64,000 nt of DNA from Nocardia otitidiscaviarum NBRC 14405 (GCF_000308635.1 NZ_BAGD01000279.1:1-64000), one strand, 5' to 3'; shown: positions 1-8,472, counted from the stretch's first letter. Numbers and translations are program-made. Notes: generated from the sequence alone by a model not told the origin.

Positions 1-618
1 GTCGCCGGGGCGCAGTTCGGGGGCGGGTTCGTAGAGTGGCCGCAGGAATCGGGCGGTCTTCTTGACGTGGAATTCGGCGAATCCGAGCTCGTCGGCGCGG
101 GTTCGGGCGGTGTCGATCTCGTGTTCGTTGTGGGCGAAGGCGATGTAGTCCCATTGCGCGTGCCCTCCGGCGTCGATGAACGCTTTCGCGTTGCGCAGGG
201 CCTTGTCGGTGTCGACTTTGCGTCGATACACCGCATTGGTGTCCAGGCCGTCGATCGCGAAAATCGCTGAGACGCCGGGAATTGTCGCGAGCCGTGCCCA
301 CCAGTCAGGGCTGCGCAGGCCGCCGTTGGAGTAGATCCGGATCGCCGCCGTCGGGCTGGTGGCGTGGATGTGGGCGCAGATGTCGAGCAGTTCGGGAGCG
401 ATGGCGGGGTCACCGTAGGCGCCGCAGATATCGACGGTGTGGATGTGGGCGAGCACGTCGTCGGGGACGCAGCGCCGCAGCCGGGCCAGGTCCATGGAGG
501 TTTCGGTGAGCCCGGGCGCGGTGCGGCCGAACAAGTTCCGTGCACACATGGGGCATTCGGCGTTGCAGCGGGTGCTGGTTTCCAGGTGCAGGTGGCGCAG
601 GTCGGAGACGGTATACAC
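1..618 (-). CDS. Radical SAM protein, C-terminus cut by window edge
   Basis: The first 206 residues are visible. Cys18, Cys22 and Cys25 form the canonical CX3CX2C motif (RCNAECPMCAR) that ligates the 4Fe-4S cluster used for radical SAM chemistry. The following DICGAYGDPAI and IRIYSNGG segments match SAM-contacting strands of SPASM/twitch-type radical SAM enzymes. Translation probably begins at a GTG at 618, three bases after the stop of the upstream gene (TGA CCC GTG), so the two are likely translationally coupled. It is the last visible gene of a nine-gene minus-strand operon that holds two other radical SAM proteins. The substrate cannot be told, and any C-terminal auxiliary cluster domain lies outside the window. 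Confidence 0.85.
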   Translation of the reverse strand, partial: MYTVSDLRHLHLETSTRCNAECPMCARNLFGRTAPGLTETSMDLARLRRCVPDDVLAHIHTVDICGAYGDPAIAPELLDICAHIHATSPTAAIRIYSNGGLRSPDWWARLATIPGVSAIFAIDGLDTNAVYRRKVDTDKALRNAKAFIDAGGHAQWDYIAFAHNEHEIDTARTRADELGFAEFHVKKTARFLRPLYEPAPELRPGD

Positions 619-621
619 GGG

Positions 622-1590
622 TCAGTCACCTCGGTTCGTGGGGAGCGGGGCGGTTTTGGTGGCTTTGATGCCGGCGATGCAGTTGCACGACGCCGCAGTG
701 CAGGTGACGCTGTCGACGGGAAGATTCGGGTGGGAATCGAAGATCGACCCCAGGGGGCCGCCCTGGCGGCAGGAGGCGCGGTAGATCTCGTCGAAGCGGA
801 TCCACAGCGTTTCGGTGCCGACCCGGCAGGTCCAGCCGGGCCAGTGGTTGGCGTCGGCGTCGATGATCTGCGCGGGCGTCAGCACCGAAACGCTGCCGTC
901 GCTGAACTCGACGTGCGGGTCACCGCCGAGCACTGCCGCGGCGCGGGAGACGGGCTGGGTGGTCTCGGTGGCCAACGCGGCGGTCAGGGCGGTGTGCTGG
1001 TCGGGGGTGTAGTCGGCTGGAGTGCGCCAGCCGTCGAGGAACATGATCTTGCGGTGCACCGGGGCGCGGCCGTCGGATTGGATCGTCGCCGCGAGGGCCA
1101 TCACGGCGGCGAAGGCGGCCGGGTCGATCACGACGTTCACATCGACGCTGGTCTGGTCGGCGACGGTGGCGACGACGGTGCGGAAGTGGTCGCCGTCCGC
1201 GCGTTCGTGGTGGTAGCTGAGCAGTACATGGTCGAATGCGCGCGCGTGGGTGGTCCACCAGGAGATCGGGCGGGTGCCGTTGGACAGGATCGCGACCGCG
1301 ATGCCTCGCGCGCGCAGGTCGGCGGCCAGGCGTGGCAGTGGCGGCCACAGGGTGATTTCGCCGCCGCTGAGCAGGAAGGTGATGTCGCGGCCCTGGTAGT
1401 GATCGGCGACGATATCGACGAACCGGCGCACCGAGTCGTAGTCGGGCCAGCGAACCCTGTTGTCGTGCAAATAGATCGGGCAGTAGTGGCAGGCGTAGTT
1501 GCAGACGCTGCTCATGATCCATTCGACGACGACCCGGCCGCGGGTGTCGGTGGGGCTGGTGGCGGTGATGGCGAGCGGGATGCGGGTCAC
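622..1590 (-). CDS. Radical SAM protein with Cys-rich C-terminus
   Basis: This is a 322-residue protein. Cys30, Cys34 and Cys37 (CNYACHYCPIY) form the CX3CX2C motif, followed by LSGGEIT, the GGE motif that contacts the SAM amino group. Near the C-terminus a CTAASCNCIAG stretch could hold an auxiliary iron-sulfur ligand set, but it is shorter than a full SPASM domain. The start is a GTG at 1590 whose GTGA overlaps the stop of the preceding methyltransferase gene, which favours it over longer in-frame extensions. It belongs to a compact operon with a phosphoketolase-like enzyme and other radical SAM proteins, so a role in building or rearranging a small metabolite is more likely than a housekeeping role. 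The substrate is unknown. Confidence 0.85.
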   Translation of the reverse strand: MTRIPLAITATSPTDTRGRVVVEWIMSSVCNYACHYCPIYLHDNRVRWPDYDSVRRFVDIVADHYQGRDITFLLSGGEITLWPPLPRLAADLRARGIAVAILSNGTRPISWWTTHARAFDHVLLSYHHERADGDHFRTVVATVADQTSVDVNVVIDPAAFAAVMALAATIQSDGRAPVHRKIMFLDGWRTPADYTPDQHTALTAALATETTQPVSRAAAVLGGDPHVEFSDGSVSVLTPAQIIDADANHWPGWTCRVGTETLWIRFDEIYRASCRQGGPLGSIFDSHPNLPVDSVTCTAASCNCIAGIKATKTAPLPTNRGD

Positions 1591-2402
1591 GGTCGTGCTC
1601 CGTCCGGGCGGGTGGCGAGGATCAGGTCGGTGTGCAGCGGTTCGGTGAGCACGGCGTCCGCGCCGAAGGCGGCCACGAGCGCGGCGCGCAGGTCGGCTTC
1701 GTAGGCGGTGTACAGGTCCGCGCTGCCGAAATGGCGGGGTGCGCTGTAGGAGTAGGACAGTTGCAGTCCCACGATGGAGTCGATGGTGCGGCGCGTCGAC
1801 CAGGTCCAGGACCGGGTTTCGATCTGCGAGAACGCCGAGTCGGCCAGGACGTCGACGTGGTCGCGGTCGGGGTGGGTATAGGTGCCGGACCCGGCGCGGC
1901 GCTCGGCACCGAGGTAGCTGGTGCGGATTCGGGTGACGATGTCGTGCCAGGGCGGTGGTGGTGTGGTCCCCGGTCGCCCGCTTCCGACGATCACGACCGC
2001 GCCGGTCGGCGCGACGAGCTGGTCCAGGGCGGTCAGGAGGGCTTCGCGATCGGTCCAGTGGAAACTGGATCCCATGGTGACCAGGTCGAGTGTCGGCAGG
2101 TCGAGGGTGGTCACCCGGTAGGAGTCGCCGTCCCGCCAGCTGATGTTGTCGATCCCGGTGGCGCGCGCGGCACCCTCGGCGAGCATGTCCGGGTCGGGGT
2201 CCACGGCATGGACGTGGGCGACGGTCGGGGCCAGGTGCACGGCGATCTGGCCGGTACCGCATCCCAGATCGAGGACCTGCTGGGTGCCGTCGAGCCCGAG
2301 GCGCTGGGTGAGATAGGTGAACAGCTGCGGTGGGTAGCCGGGCCGGTGGGCGGCGTAGTGGGCGGCGGTGCCGGTGAACAGGCCGCGCGGGTCGTAGCTC
2401 AT
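1587..2402 (-). CDS. Class I SAM-dependent methyltransferase
   Basis: This is a 271-residue protein of the Methyltransf_11/25 type. Motif I is VLDLGCGTGQIA (about residues 43-54) and the acidic strand-2 end is HAVDPDPDM; both bind S-adenosylmethionine. A VTMGSSFHW segment follows where motif III/IV would lie. The N-terminus (FTGTAAHYAAHRPGYP) is typical of small soluble methyltransferases acting on metabolites. ATG at 2402 overlaps the upstream stop as ATGA, and the downstream radical SAM gene overlaps by GTGA, so it is fully embedded in the operon. It probably methylates an intermediate or end product of this cluster. The acceptor atom is not predictable from the sequence. Confidence 0.85.
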   Translation of the reverse strand: MSYDPRGLFTGTAAHYAAHRPGYPPQLFTYLTQRLGLDGTQQVLDLGCGTGQIAVHLAPTVAHVHAVDPDPDMLAEGAARATGIDNISWRDGDSYRVTTLDLPTLDLVTMGSSFHWTDREALLTALDQLVAPTGAVVIVGSGRPGTTPPPPWHDIVTRIRTSYLGAERRAGSGTYTHPDRDHVDVLADSAFSQIETRSWTWSTRRTIDSIVGLQLSYSYSAPRHFGSADLYTAYEADLRAALVAAFGADAVLTEPLHTDLILATRPDGARP

Positions 2403-4528
2403 CAGGCGACTCCTTGGCTGTCGGTACGGGTCGTGGCGTGGTCGAGCAGGTCCCGTGCGGTGCGGGTCAAGGCTGCGGCGGCCATGCCGGAGTGGTCGAG
2501 CAGTTCGTCGGGGGTCATCGGGTGCGGCGGGTCGACCCATCCGCGCACGGTGACCGCCCGTGCTGCGCCGCGCTCCCCGAACAGTGCGTGCACCGGCGCG
2601 GTGCGGCTGATCGTGGCGACGAGGATCGGCACACCGGGCGGGAACAGCTGCTCGAAGACGTCGGCCGGGATCGCGGCATCCCGCTGGCCGGGGGCTCCCA
2701 GGCAGCTCAGGTCGTGCACGTGCACATACCGCACCCGCGCTGCGGGCCGGTCGGCGCGCAGATCGGCCGCGGCCCGGCACAGTTCCCGGGCGGCCACGTC
2801 CCCGGCTGACACCAGGACCAGTTCCGGATCCGGGGTATCGGCGATGTGCGGCCAGATCGCGTACCCGTCGCGCAACTCGGCGGCCAGGGTGTCGCGGGGA
2901 TGCTCGGGCATGCGGTGTTTGGACGCGATGACCAGGGCGGCGCGGCCGAGTTTGCGGACGGCGAAGGTAAGCGCCGCCGCCGTGCGGGGCGCGTCCGCTG
3001 GCAGGTAGACGTGCACGCGGGGATCGGCGAGCCCGATCACGACGTCGACCATGCTCGGGTTGGCGTGGCTGATCGTGTTGTGCCAACCGAGGCTGGTCAG
3101 CAGGTAGACCGGGCTCGGTCCGGGCGCGCGTCCGGCGGTGACGGCGAGCCGGTTGGTGATCAGCTGCTGGGTCAGCAGGGAGGCGGTGATCGGCGCGAAC
3201 GCCTCGTATCCGAGGACCAGAGCGCGGCGGTCGACCAGGTGACAGCCCTGCGCCCAGGCGTGACACAGTTCCTCGTTGAGCACCTCGATCACCCATCCGG
3301 GGTCGGCGGGCGAGGTCGGGTCGACCCGGTTCGAGGACAACTCGTCCGGGCTGAACACCCGCAGCCCGTAGACGGTGTGCAGATCGCGCAGGGTGCGCGA
3401 TATCGCGGCACCGAACTCGGCACCGGCGACCCGATCAGCGGCCATGTGCGCGGCGGCCAGGCAGCGGCGCGGCGGCGCGACGGTGGTCTGGGTACCGCTG
3501 CCGCCGTCGAGAACCGTGCGGACGGCGACCGCCGGTGCCGCGTCGGCGGTGAACAGTTCAGCGGGCCGATATCCGGTCAGCCAGTGCTGCAAGGCGGCGA
3601 ACTCGGCCGGATTGCGGCGCGGGTCGCGCAGCGGGGTCTTGTGGACTCGCGGTGTGCGGGCGATCGGTGCGGCCCCGACGGTCTCCGGGGCACCGTGCCC
3701 TTTGTCGACGGTGATGACCAGCACGGTGGACGGGCCGTGCTCGAGCGCTGCCAGGCCGGTCAGAGCATGTGCCAGTGCGGTGGTGATCTGCGCGGTGTCG
3801 GGTCCGGCGGTGATGACTCGGTAGCCCAGCCCGCTCAAGTGCTGGGTGAGCGCGTCGGTGCCGAGTCCGGCCAGCAGGGCGGGTGCGCCCATACGCAACC
3901 CGTTGGCCAGCACCACCGGCAGCACGCGGCCGTGCGTGCCGGTGCCGGTGAGCGCGCGGGCACCCAGCCAGGCGGCGGCGGTGGCACCGGTTTCGCATTC
4001 GCCGTCCCCGATCAGGGCGACCACGAGCCGATCCGGGGCGTCGAGGGCCATACCGTGCGAGATCGCCAGGGCGGGGCCGAGTTGTCCGCCGAGATGGTCG
4101 TGGCCGGGGATCAACGGGGTGATCTCCGAGCCGTAGCGGGTGCGAGGGAACTGCGCACACAGCCGCCGAAGCCCCTCACGGTCGTGGCCGTATCCGCTCT
4201 CACCGCCGTCGAGCGCGCCGGTGATCCAGGCGTGCGCCAGCGCCGACGGGCCGGCGTGCCCGCCGCCGTGCACCACCCGCACGTCGATGCCGGGCAGTCG
4301 CCGGTAGGGGCCGAGCGCGGCGAGCATGGCGTTGACCGGTGGACATACACCCCAGTGCCCGGCCGGTATGGCTTTCACGTGGGCGGGGGTGAGCGGCTCG
4401 TCGCCGATGATGTTGTCGCGCAGGTAGAGCTGGGCCAGGCACAGGTAGTCCAGGGCCCGGCGCGCGGTGTCGACCTCGTCGACGCCCGCCGCTGCGGCGG
4501 CGGCGATTCGGTGTGCCCAGCCGGTCAT
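2402..4528 (-). CDS. Divergent phosphoketolase-like TPP enzyme
   Basis: This 708-residue protein resembles xylulose-5-phosphate/fructose-6-phosphate phosphoketolases, which are usually about 790-820 aa. Family landmarks appear in order: LAQLYLRDN, AGHWGVCPP, HGGGHAGPS (catalytic-loop His kept), the TPP/Mg motif GDGECETG, WLTGYRPAELF at the start of the middle domain, FSPDELSSN, and SLGWHNTISHANPS in the C-terminal half. The His normally found in the YxHxNR segment after GHWG is absent (VNAMLAALGPYRR), so substrate recognition may differ. Canonical members cleave sugar phosphates to acetyl phosphate. Here the gene sits among radical SAM and methyltransferase genes, which suggests a C-C cleaving or ligating step in a special pathway. 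ATG at 4528 forms an ATGA overlap with the upstream gene. Confidence 0.8.
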   Translation of the reverse strand: MTGWAHRIAAAAAAGVDEVDTARRALDYLCLAQLYLRDNIIGDEPLTPAHVKAIPAGHWGVCPPVNAMLAALGPYRRLPGIDVRVVHGGGHAGPSALAHAWITGALDGGESGYGHDREGLRRLCAQFPRTRYGSEITPLIPGHDHLGGQLGPALAISHGMALDAPDRLVVALIGDGECETGATAAAWLGARALTGTGTHGRVLPVVLANGLRMGAPALLAGLGTDALTQHLSGLGYRVITAGPDTAQITTALAHALTGLAALEHGPSTVLVITVDKGHGAPETVGAAPIARTPRVHKTPLRDPRRNPAEFAALQHWLTGYRPAELFTADAAPAVAVRTVLDGGSGTQTTVAPPRRCLAAAHMAADRVAGAEFGAAISRTLRDLHTVYGLRVFSPDELSSNRVDPTSPADPGWVIEVLNEELCHAWAQGCHLVDRRALVLGYEAFAPITASLLTQQLITNRLAVTAGRAPGPSPVYLLTSLGWHNTISHANPSMVDVVIGLADPRVHVYLPADAPRTAAALTFAVRKLGRAALVIASKHRMPEHPRDTLAAELRDGYAIWPHIADTPDPELVLVSAGDVAARELCRAAADLRADRPAARVRYVHVHDLSCLGAPGQRDAAIPADVFEQLFPPGVPILVATISRTAPVHALFGERGAARAVTVRGWVDPPHPMTPDELLDHSGMAAAALTRTARDLLDHATTRTDSQGVA

Positions 4529-4995
4529 GATTGCACCGCCGCCTGGTCGGCGGTCGCGGCGACAGCGGTGACTACCGCGGTGATGCGGGCCGCGCGCACG
4601 GCCGGATCGTGGGCTTCGATGACCATCTCCACCATCTGCGTCAGATCGGCGTCGGTGAGGTGGTCGATGGTCACTGCGGCGGTCTCGAGCGCGGCGGCCA
4701 GGTCGCGGGGAATCTGGTGGGCACGGCGATCGGGCAGTGCCCGCAACCGCAACCCCACCTCACGCTGCTGTGCCCAGGGTGGCGGGCGCAAGGCGGCGCG
4801 ACCGTCGAGGTGGAACACCACCCGCGTGCATCCGGTGGTTCCGGGTTCGGCGTCGATGGGGTCGACGCGGTATCGGCAGCCCCGACGCGGACCGCGCGGT
4901 GCGGCGTAGTCGAGCACGATCACCGTCGCGCCGCCGATCGAGCGCACGGTGCCGATGGTGGTGATAGGCGTGGTCGGCAGCTCAGGCAGCATCAC
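4525..4995 (-). CDS. Small operon protein of unknown function
   Basis: This is a 156-residue protein that I do not recognise. The N-terminal half (TIGTVRSIGGATVIVLDYAAPRG) looks like short beta strands. The C-terminal half is an alanine-rich helix with several acidic residues (DHLTDADLTQMVEMVIEAHD). No signal peptide, membrane segment or catalytic motif is evident. Its stop overlaps the phosphoketolase-like start as ATGA, and its ATG lies inside the end of the GGDEF-like gene, a 14-bp overlap. Such close packing makes it a real member of the operon, perhaps a subunit or chaperone of the phosphoketolase-like enzyme. Confidence 0.7.
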   Translation of the reverse strand: MMLPELPTTPITTIGTVRSIGGATVIVLDYAAPRGPRRGCRYRVDPIDAEPGTTGCTRVVFHLDGRAALRPPPWAQQREVGLRLRALPDRRAHQIPRDLAAALETAAVTIDHLTDADLTQMVEMVIEAHDPAVRAARITAVVTAVAATADQAAVQS

Positions 4996-5608
4996 GCACC
5001 GCCCGTCCCAGGTCTACCGCCACCACGGCACCGCCGGGGCCGGTACCGGCGTGGCGGGCGGCCTTGGCCTTGAACAACGCCCGATCGAGCTGGGACAGCA
5101 CCGTTTTCCCTCGCTGGGCGGGATCGGGTGTCGGCCACCGTATCTCGGGGCCGACGACGGTGGTCGCGAACGACACGGTGCACGGCAGCGCGGCCGCGCA
5201 GCGATCGCGCAGATCGGTGATCGCGTCGCCGAACCCGGTGCGGGTCACATCGGTGGCCACCACGATTACCTCGTCCCCGCCGAAGGTCGCCACACACCCG
5301 GCGGGGATGGTCTCGGCGAACCAGGTGCGCGCGAGCGCACCGAGCCGCGACATCACCACCGCGCCCGCCAGGTGGCCGAAGCTGTCGGGGTCGCTGGCGT
5401 TGACGCGTTCCATGTGGACTCTCAGGTCGTCCACGTCGCCGATCGCCACCCCCAGCACCGAGCCGCTGGCGGCCACGGTGCGCAGGGCCTCGGCGAAGGC
5501 GTCGGGGTACAGATCGCGGAAGGCCACAAGCCCGGTGGCTGGATCGGGGCGCGCGCCGGTCAACCACTCCGCGCGGCAGGGCACTTCGTCGAACAGGGGC
5601 TCACTCAT
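4982..5608 (-). CDS. Stand-alone GGDEF-like domain protein
   Basis: This 208-residue protein consists almost entirely of a divergent GGDEF (nucleotidyl cyclase) fold. The metal-binding strand reads GVAIGDVDDL, the helix before the active site reads SFGHLAGAVVMSRL, and the signature is FGGDEVIVVA, that is GGDEV instead of GGDEF. Canonical members make cyclic di-GMP, but they are usually fused to sensor or membrane domains that are absent here. The gene overlaps its neighbours by 4 and 14 bases inside a metabolic operon. It may have been recruited as a nucleotide-processing enzyme or regulatory subunit. The ATG at 5608 is fixed by an ATGA overlap with the HAD gene. Confidence 0.7.
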   Translation of the reverse strand: MSEPLFDEVPCRAEWLTGARPDPATGLVAFRDLYPDAFAEALRTVAASGSVLGVAIGDVDDLRVHMERVNASDPDSFGHLAGAVVMSRLGALARTWFAETIPAGCVATFGGDEVIVVATDVTRTGFGDAITDLRDRCAAALPCTVSFATTVVGPEIRWPTPDPAQRGKTVLSQLDRALFKAKAARHAGTGPGGAVVAVDLGRAVRDAA

Positions 5609-6282
5609 GACAACCGCACTTCCTCGCCGGTCAGTAGGGGAATCACGTCGGACAACGCGCCGATGCGGGGTACGTCGGGGTGCGACGGCGCGGCGGGGTC
5701 GCGCACCAGATGGATGGCCGACCAGCCCGCCGCCAGCGCGCCGTCGATATCGAATCGGGCGCTGTCGCCGACCATGACCAGCTCGCCCGGGTCGAGGCGC
5801 ATCGCCGACTCCACGGCCCGAAACGCCACCCGCGATGGCTTGCAGGCACCGATCTGCCAGCTGTGCAGCACCCGCTCGACATGCTCGACCTGTCCCCACG
5901 CATGCCCGGTGGAGTCGGGATCGGGGCCGATGGCGTTGGACAGCAAGCAGATTCGGAAACCGGCGTCCGCGACGGCGGCGAGGGTGGGCAGGGCGTCGGG
6001 GTACAACGGCGGATTCGCCATATCGGCCAGGCGTGCCCGCAGCACCGCCGCCACGTCGTCGGTGACCTCGGGGGTGGCGCAGGTGGTGGCCAGGATGTGC
6101 GCGAGCCGCGTCACCGGGGTCCGGCGGCACTTGCCGTGTTCGATCAGCACGGCGCGGATGTGTTCGACGTCGGCACCGAGCAGCGCGGCCAGTTCGGTGG
6201 CCAGCACTCCGCGGGGCATCTGGACCAGCACGCCCCCGATGTCGAAACACACAGCGCGGATGGTTGTTTCACGCATTGGCAC
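5605..6282 (-). CDS. HAD-superfamily hydrolase (subfamily IA)
   Basis: This is a 225-residue haloacid-dehalogenase-fold phosphatase. Motif I is FDIGGVLV: the nucleophilic Asp is present and the usual second Asp is Gly, as in several IA members. Motif II is LLSNA, the motif III lysine is in ACKPSRVAF, and motif IV is MVGDSARFDIDGA. The helical cap lies between motifs I and II. It probably removes a phosphate from a sugar or nucleotide intermediate made by the neighbouring enzymes. A GTG at 6282 has GAGG six bases upstream; an ATG at 6276 is an alternative. It overlaps the enolase-family gene by 14 bp and the GGDEF-like gene by 4 bp. Confidence 0.85.
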   Translation of the reverse strand: MPMRETTIRAVCFDIGGVLVQMPRGVLATELAALLGADVEHIRAVLIEHGKCRRTPVTRLAHILATTCATPEVTDDVAAVLRARLADMANPPLYPDALPTLAAVADAGFRICLLSNAIGPDPDSTGHAWGQVEHVERVLHSWQIGACKPSRVAFRAVESAMRLDPGELVMVGDSARFDIDGALAAGWSAIHLVRDPAAPSHPDVPRIGALSDVIPLLTGEEVRLS

Positions 6283-7402
6283 CGGTCACCTCGGTCGTGG
6301 CTAATCGGTATCCGCTGGTCAACCCTGGTGCCGTGCGTGGGGTCAGCGTGCCGTGCACCGGGATCAGCGGATGGAGCTGCGCGGCTTGGCGCAGCGGCTC
6401 GAGGGTCAGGTGGTATTCGATCGCGGGTACCAGGTGCGCGGGGGCGGCCTCGGCGAGAGCGAGCGCGGCCGCCAACCCGCCACCGTGCGGGATGGTGCGG
6501 ATGCCGCGCAGCCCAGCCAGTTCCACCATGGCCAGGGTGTGCGCGAGCCCACCGCACCAGCTCGGGTCCGGTTGCCAGATCTGCACGTCACCGGACAGGG
6601 CACGCAGCTGGTCGGCGGGATCGTAGTCGTGTTCGCCCTCCGCGCGAGCCAGCCCGTAGGCCAGCAGATCACTGGCCGGGACCGCCCCGGGTTCCTCTAT
6701 CCAGCTCACGCCGACCTCGGCCAGCGCCGGCAGCATCTGCCGGGCGTAGTCGAGCGGCCACCGGCCGCCGACATCGACACAGAGGCGGGCGGCGTCGCCG
6801 ACAGCGTCGCGCAAGCGCCGCAGCCGTTGGGCATCCCGGGAGGGCGGTTCACCGCGGTCCGCGCCGGGTAGCGCCCATTTCGACGCCCAGAATCCGGTGT
6901 CGGTCAGCCAGGCGGCGATATCGGCGGCGAGGGGGTGATCAATGTCGATGCCCAGCGCGGACGCGTACACCGGGACCTGTGTCCGGCGCTGCCCGCCGAC
7001 AAGCGCGCCGACGGCAGCACCGTGGTGGAGACTGCGCAGATCCCACGCTGCCAGCTCCACCGCCGAGACCGCGAGCCGCACGTGCGCGCCGTGCACGTGT
7101 CGACCAGCCAGCGCCGGGGAGGCCAACACCCGCCAGGCATCGACATCGCATCCGACGACCACGGGCGCGACCTGGTCACGCACCACGGCCGCGACACTCG
7201 CGGACACGGGTCCGAAAGTGCCTGCTACACCGGTGCTATCGACGACTTCGACCGCGAACCGCACCGCGCTCTCCGGCCACACCCGGCCCGCTGGTGGCCG
7301 TTGGGCCGGGCACGCCCAGTCGGGCAGGACCTGACAATCGGGGGCCTGAGTGGGTGTCGGCGGCAGAGGTCTGATGCTCACCGCGGTGATCGTGTCGCCC
7401 AT
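6269..7402 (-). CDS. Enolase-superfamily protein, mandelate-racemase-like
   Basis: This is a 377-residue protein of the mandelate racemase/muconate lactonizing enzyme group. Visible landmarks are the second-strand lysine region GFWASKWALPG, metal-ligand segments LCVDVGG, WIEEP and WQPDPSWCGG, and the late His in IPHGGG. The usual KxK pair is KxA, so only one catalytic lysine is seen, plus the His. Family members abstract a proton alpha to a carboxylate and then racemise, dehydrate or cyclise acid sugars. A dehydratase or epimerase step on an acid-sugar-like intermediate is a reasonable inference. ATG at 7402 is fixed by ATGA overlap with the upstream radical SAM gene. Confidence 0.8.
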   Translation of the reverse strand: MGDTITAVSIRPLPPTPTQAPDCQVLPDWACPAQRPPAGRVWPESAVRFAVEVVDSTGVAGTFGPVSASVAAVVRDQVAPVVVGCDVDAWRVLASPALAGRHVHGAHVRLAVSAVELAAWDLRSLHHGAAVGALVGGQRRTQVPVYASALGIDIDHPLAADIAAWLTDTGFWASKWALPGADRGEPPSRDAQRLRRLRDAVGDAARLCVDVGGRWPLDYARQMLPALAEVGVSWIEEPGAVPASDLLAYGLARAEGEHDYDPADQLRALSGDVQIWQPDPSWCGGLAHTLAMVELAGLRGIRTIPHGGGLAAALALAEAAPAHLVPAIEYHLTLEPLRQAAQLHPLIPVHGTLTPRTAPGLTSGYRLATTEVTGANA

Positions 7403-8472
7403 CAGATTCGAACCCCGGTCAACGGCTCGTCGGCGAAGCTGAAGTACCACAGCGGCCGGTAGTTCTCCCAGGGCTGCGGGCGCAATCCGGTCGGCCCGAA
7501 TTGCTCCTCGATCTGGCGGCGCGCGGCCAGGTAGTACTCGATGCGCCGCGCCGGTTCGGCGACGTAGACGTCCATCAGCGGCGTATGGGACTGATACACC
7601 TGGAATTTCGGGAACGCCGTGCACACCGGAGTGAACTCGGCCAGCCAGCGCGCCATCACCTCCAGCGGGTCCAGGCCGATGATGTAGGTGAAGTCGGTGC
7701 GCACTCCGGCCGCCATCCCGTCGCCGAGCACGCGCACCATATCCGTGGGCGTGAGCGCGGCCTTGGAGTCCTTCAAGATCAGGTTACGCTGGGTGAACGC
7801 CTCCGCCGTGAGCGTCAGGTGGAACGGGCCCAGAGTGGCGGCCTCGGCCAGCCCGGCGGCGCTGGTCAGCACACTCGACAGGAAATGCAGCTCCCCCCGG
7901 CAGTTGTGGATGGTCATCGCCTCACGCACCTGCCGCAGATGCTTCAACGCCAGGTCCTCGAACCGGAAGCAACCGGTACACACGCAGATCTTCTGTACCG
8001 ATGCCAGGTCGGGTTCGCCACGCTCGTCGGCCAGGGTCGCGAAGTAGGCGGCGAGATCGCCGAACCCCAGAGGCGGGTCGTTGGCCTCCTCGAGGGTGTT
8101 CGGGCAGAACACACACCCGGTGCACGCGCTACGCATGTTCGAGTTCAACGTGAGCACGCGACCGGCGTTGCGCCAGTACCCCAGCACCGCGTCGTCGGCT
8201 TCGTCGGCGTCGATGTCGGCGATCGGATCGCCGTGGAGCAGGATCCGATTGCCGTCCAGCCGGAACGGGGACCGTGACCGCCCCAGCGACAGGATCATGT
8301 ACAGCTGATCATCCGGGCGCGTGCGCAACCGCAGCCGGAACCGCAACCGCGACACCCCGATATCGGCGTCCAACCCGCACGAGTTCAACGCGATCAACAC
8401 GATGTCGTCGGCCCCGACACCCCACTGGTCCGCCAACCGATCCGCATGTGCCCTGCTGTCGAGCATGTCCAA
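7402..8472 (-). CDS. Radical SAM-like protein with CX2CX2C motif; first gene of operon
   Basis: This is a 356-residue protein. Cys117, Cys120 and Cys123 (ACTGCVFCPN) form a CX2CX2C cluster rather than the canonical CX3CX2C; the CPN ending and the (beta/alpha) layout that follows (KICVCTGCFRFEDLALKHL, TIHNCRGELHFL) still resemble radical SAM barrels. About 110 residues precede the motif (LNSCGLDADIGVSRLRF, LSLGRSRSPFRLDGN) and may form a substrate-recognition domain. It begins the nine-gene operon, with ATG at 8472 (ATG at 8466 is an alternative), and faces the GntR gene across about 300 bp. The assignment as radical SAM is probable, but the spacing is odd enough to verify. Confidence 0.7.
   Translation of the reverse strand: MDMLDSRAHADRLADQWGVGADDIVLIALNSCGLDADIGVSRLRFRLRLRTRPDDQLYMILSLGRSRSPFRLDGNRILLHGDPIADIDADEADDAVLGYWRNAGRVLTLNSNMRSACTGCVFCPNTLEEANDPPLGFGDLAAYFATLADERGEPDLASVQKICVCTGCFRFEDLALKHLRQVREAMTIHNCRGELHFLSSVLTSAAGLAEAATLGPFHLTLTAEAFTQRNLILKDSKAALTPTDMVRVLGDGMAAGVRTDFTYIIGLDPLEVMARWLAEFTPVCTAFPKFQVYQSHTPLMDVYVAEPARRIEYYLAARRQIEEQFGPTGLRPQPWENYRPLWYFSFADEPLTGVRI

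Noticed and set aside
2846-4909. Long plus-strand open frame opposite the phosphoketolase-like gene
   Set aside because: Antisense shadow common in GC-rich DNA; its product is Gly/Arg/Val-rich and the opposite strand has clear enzyme motifs.
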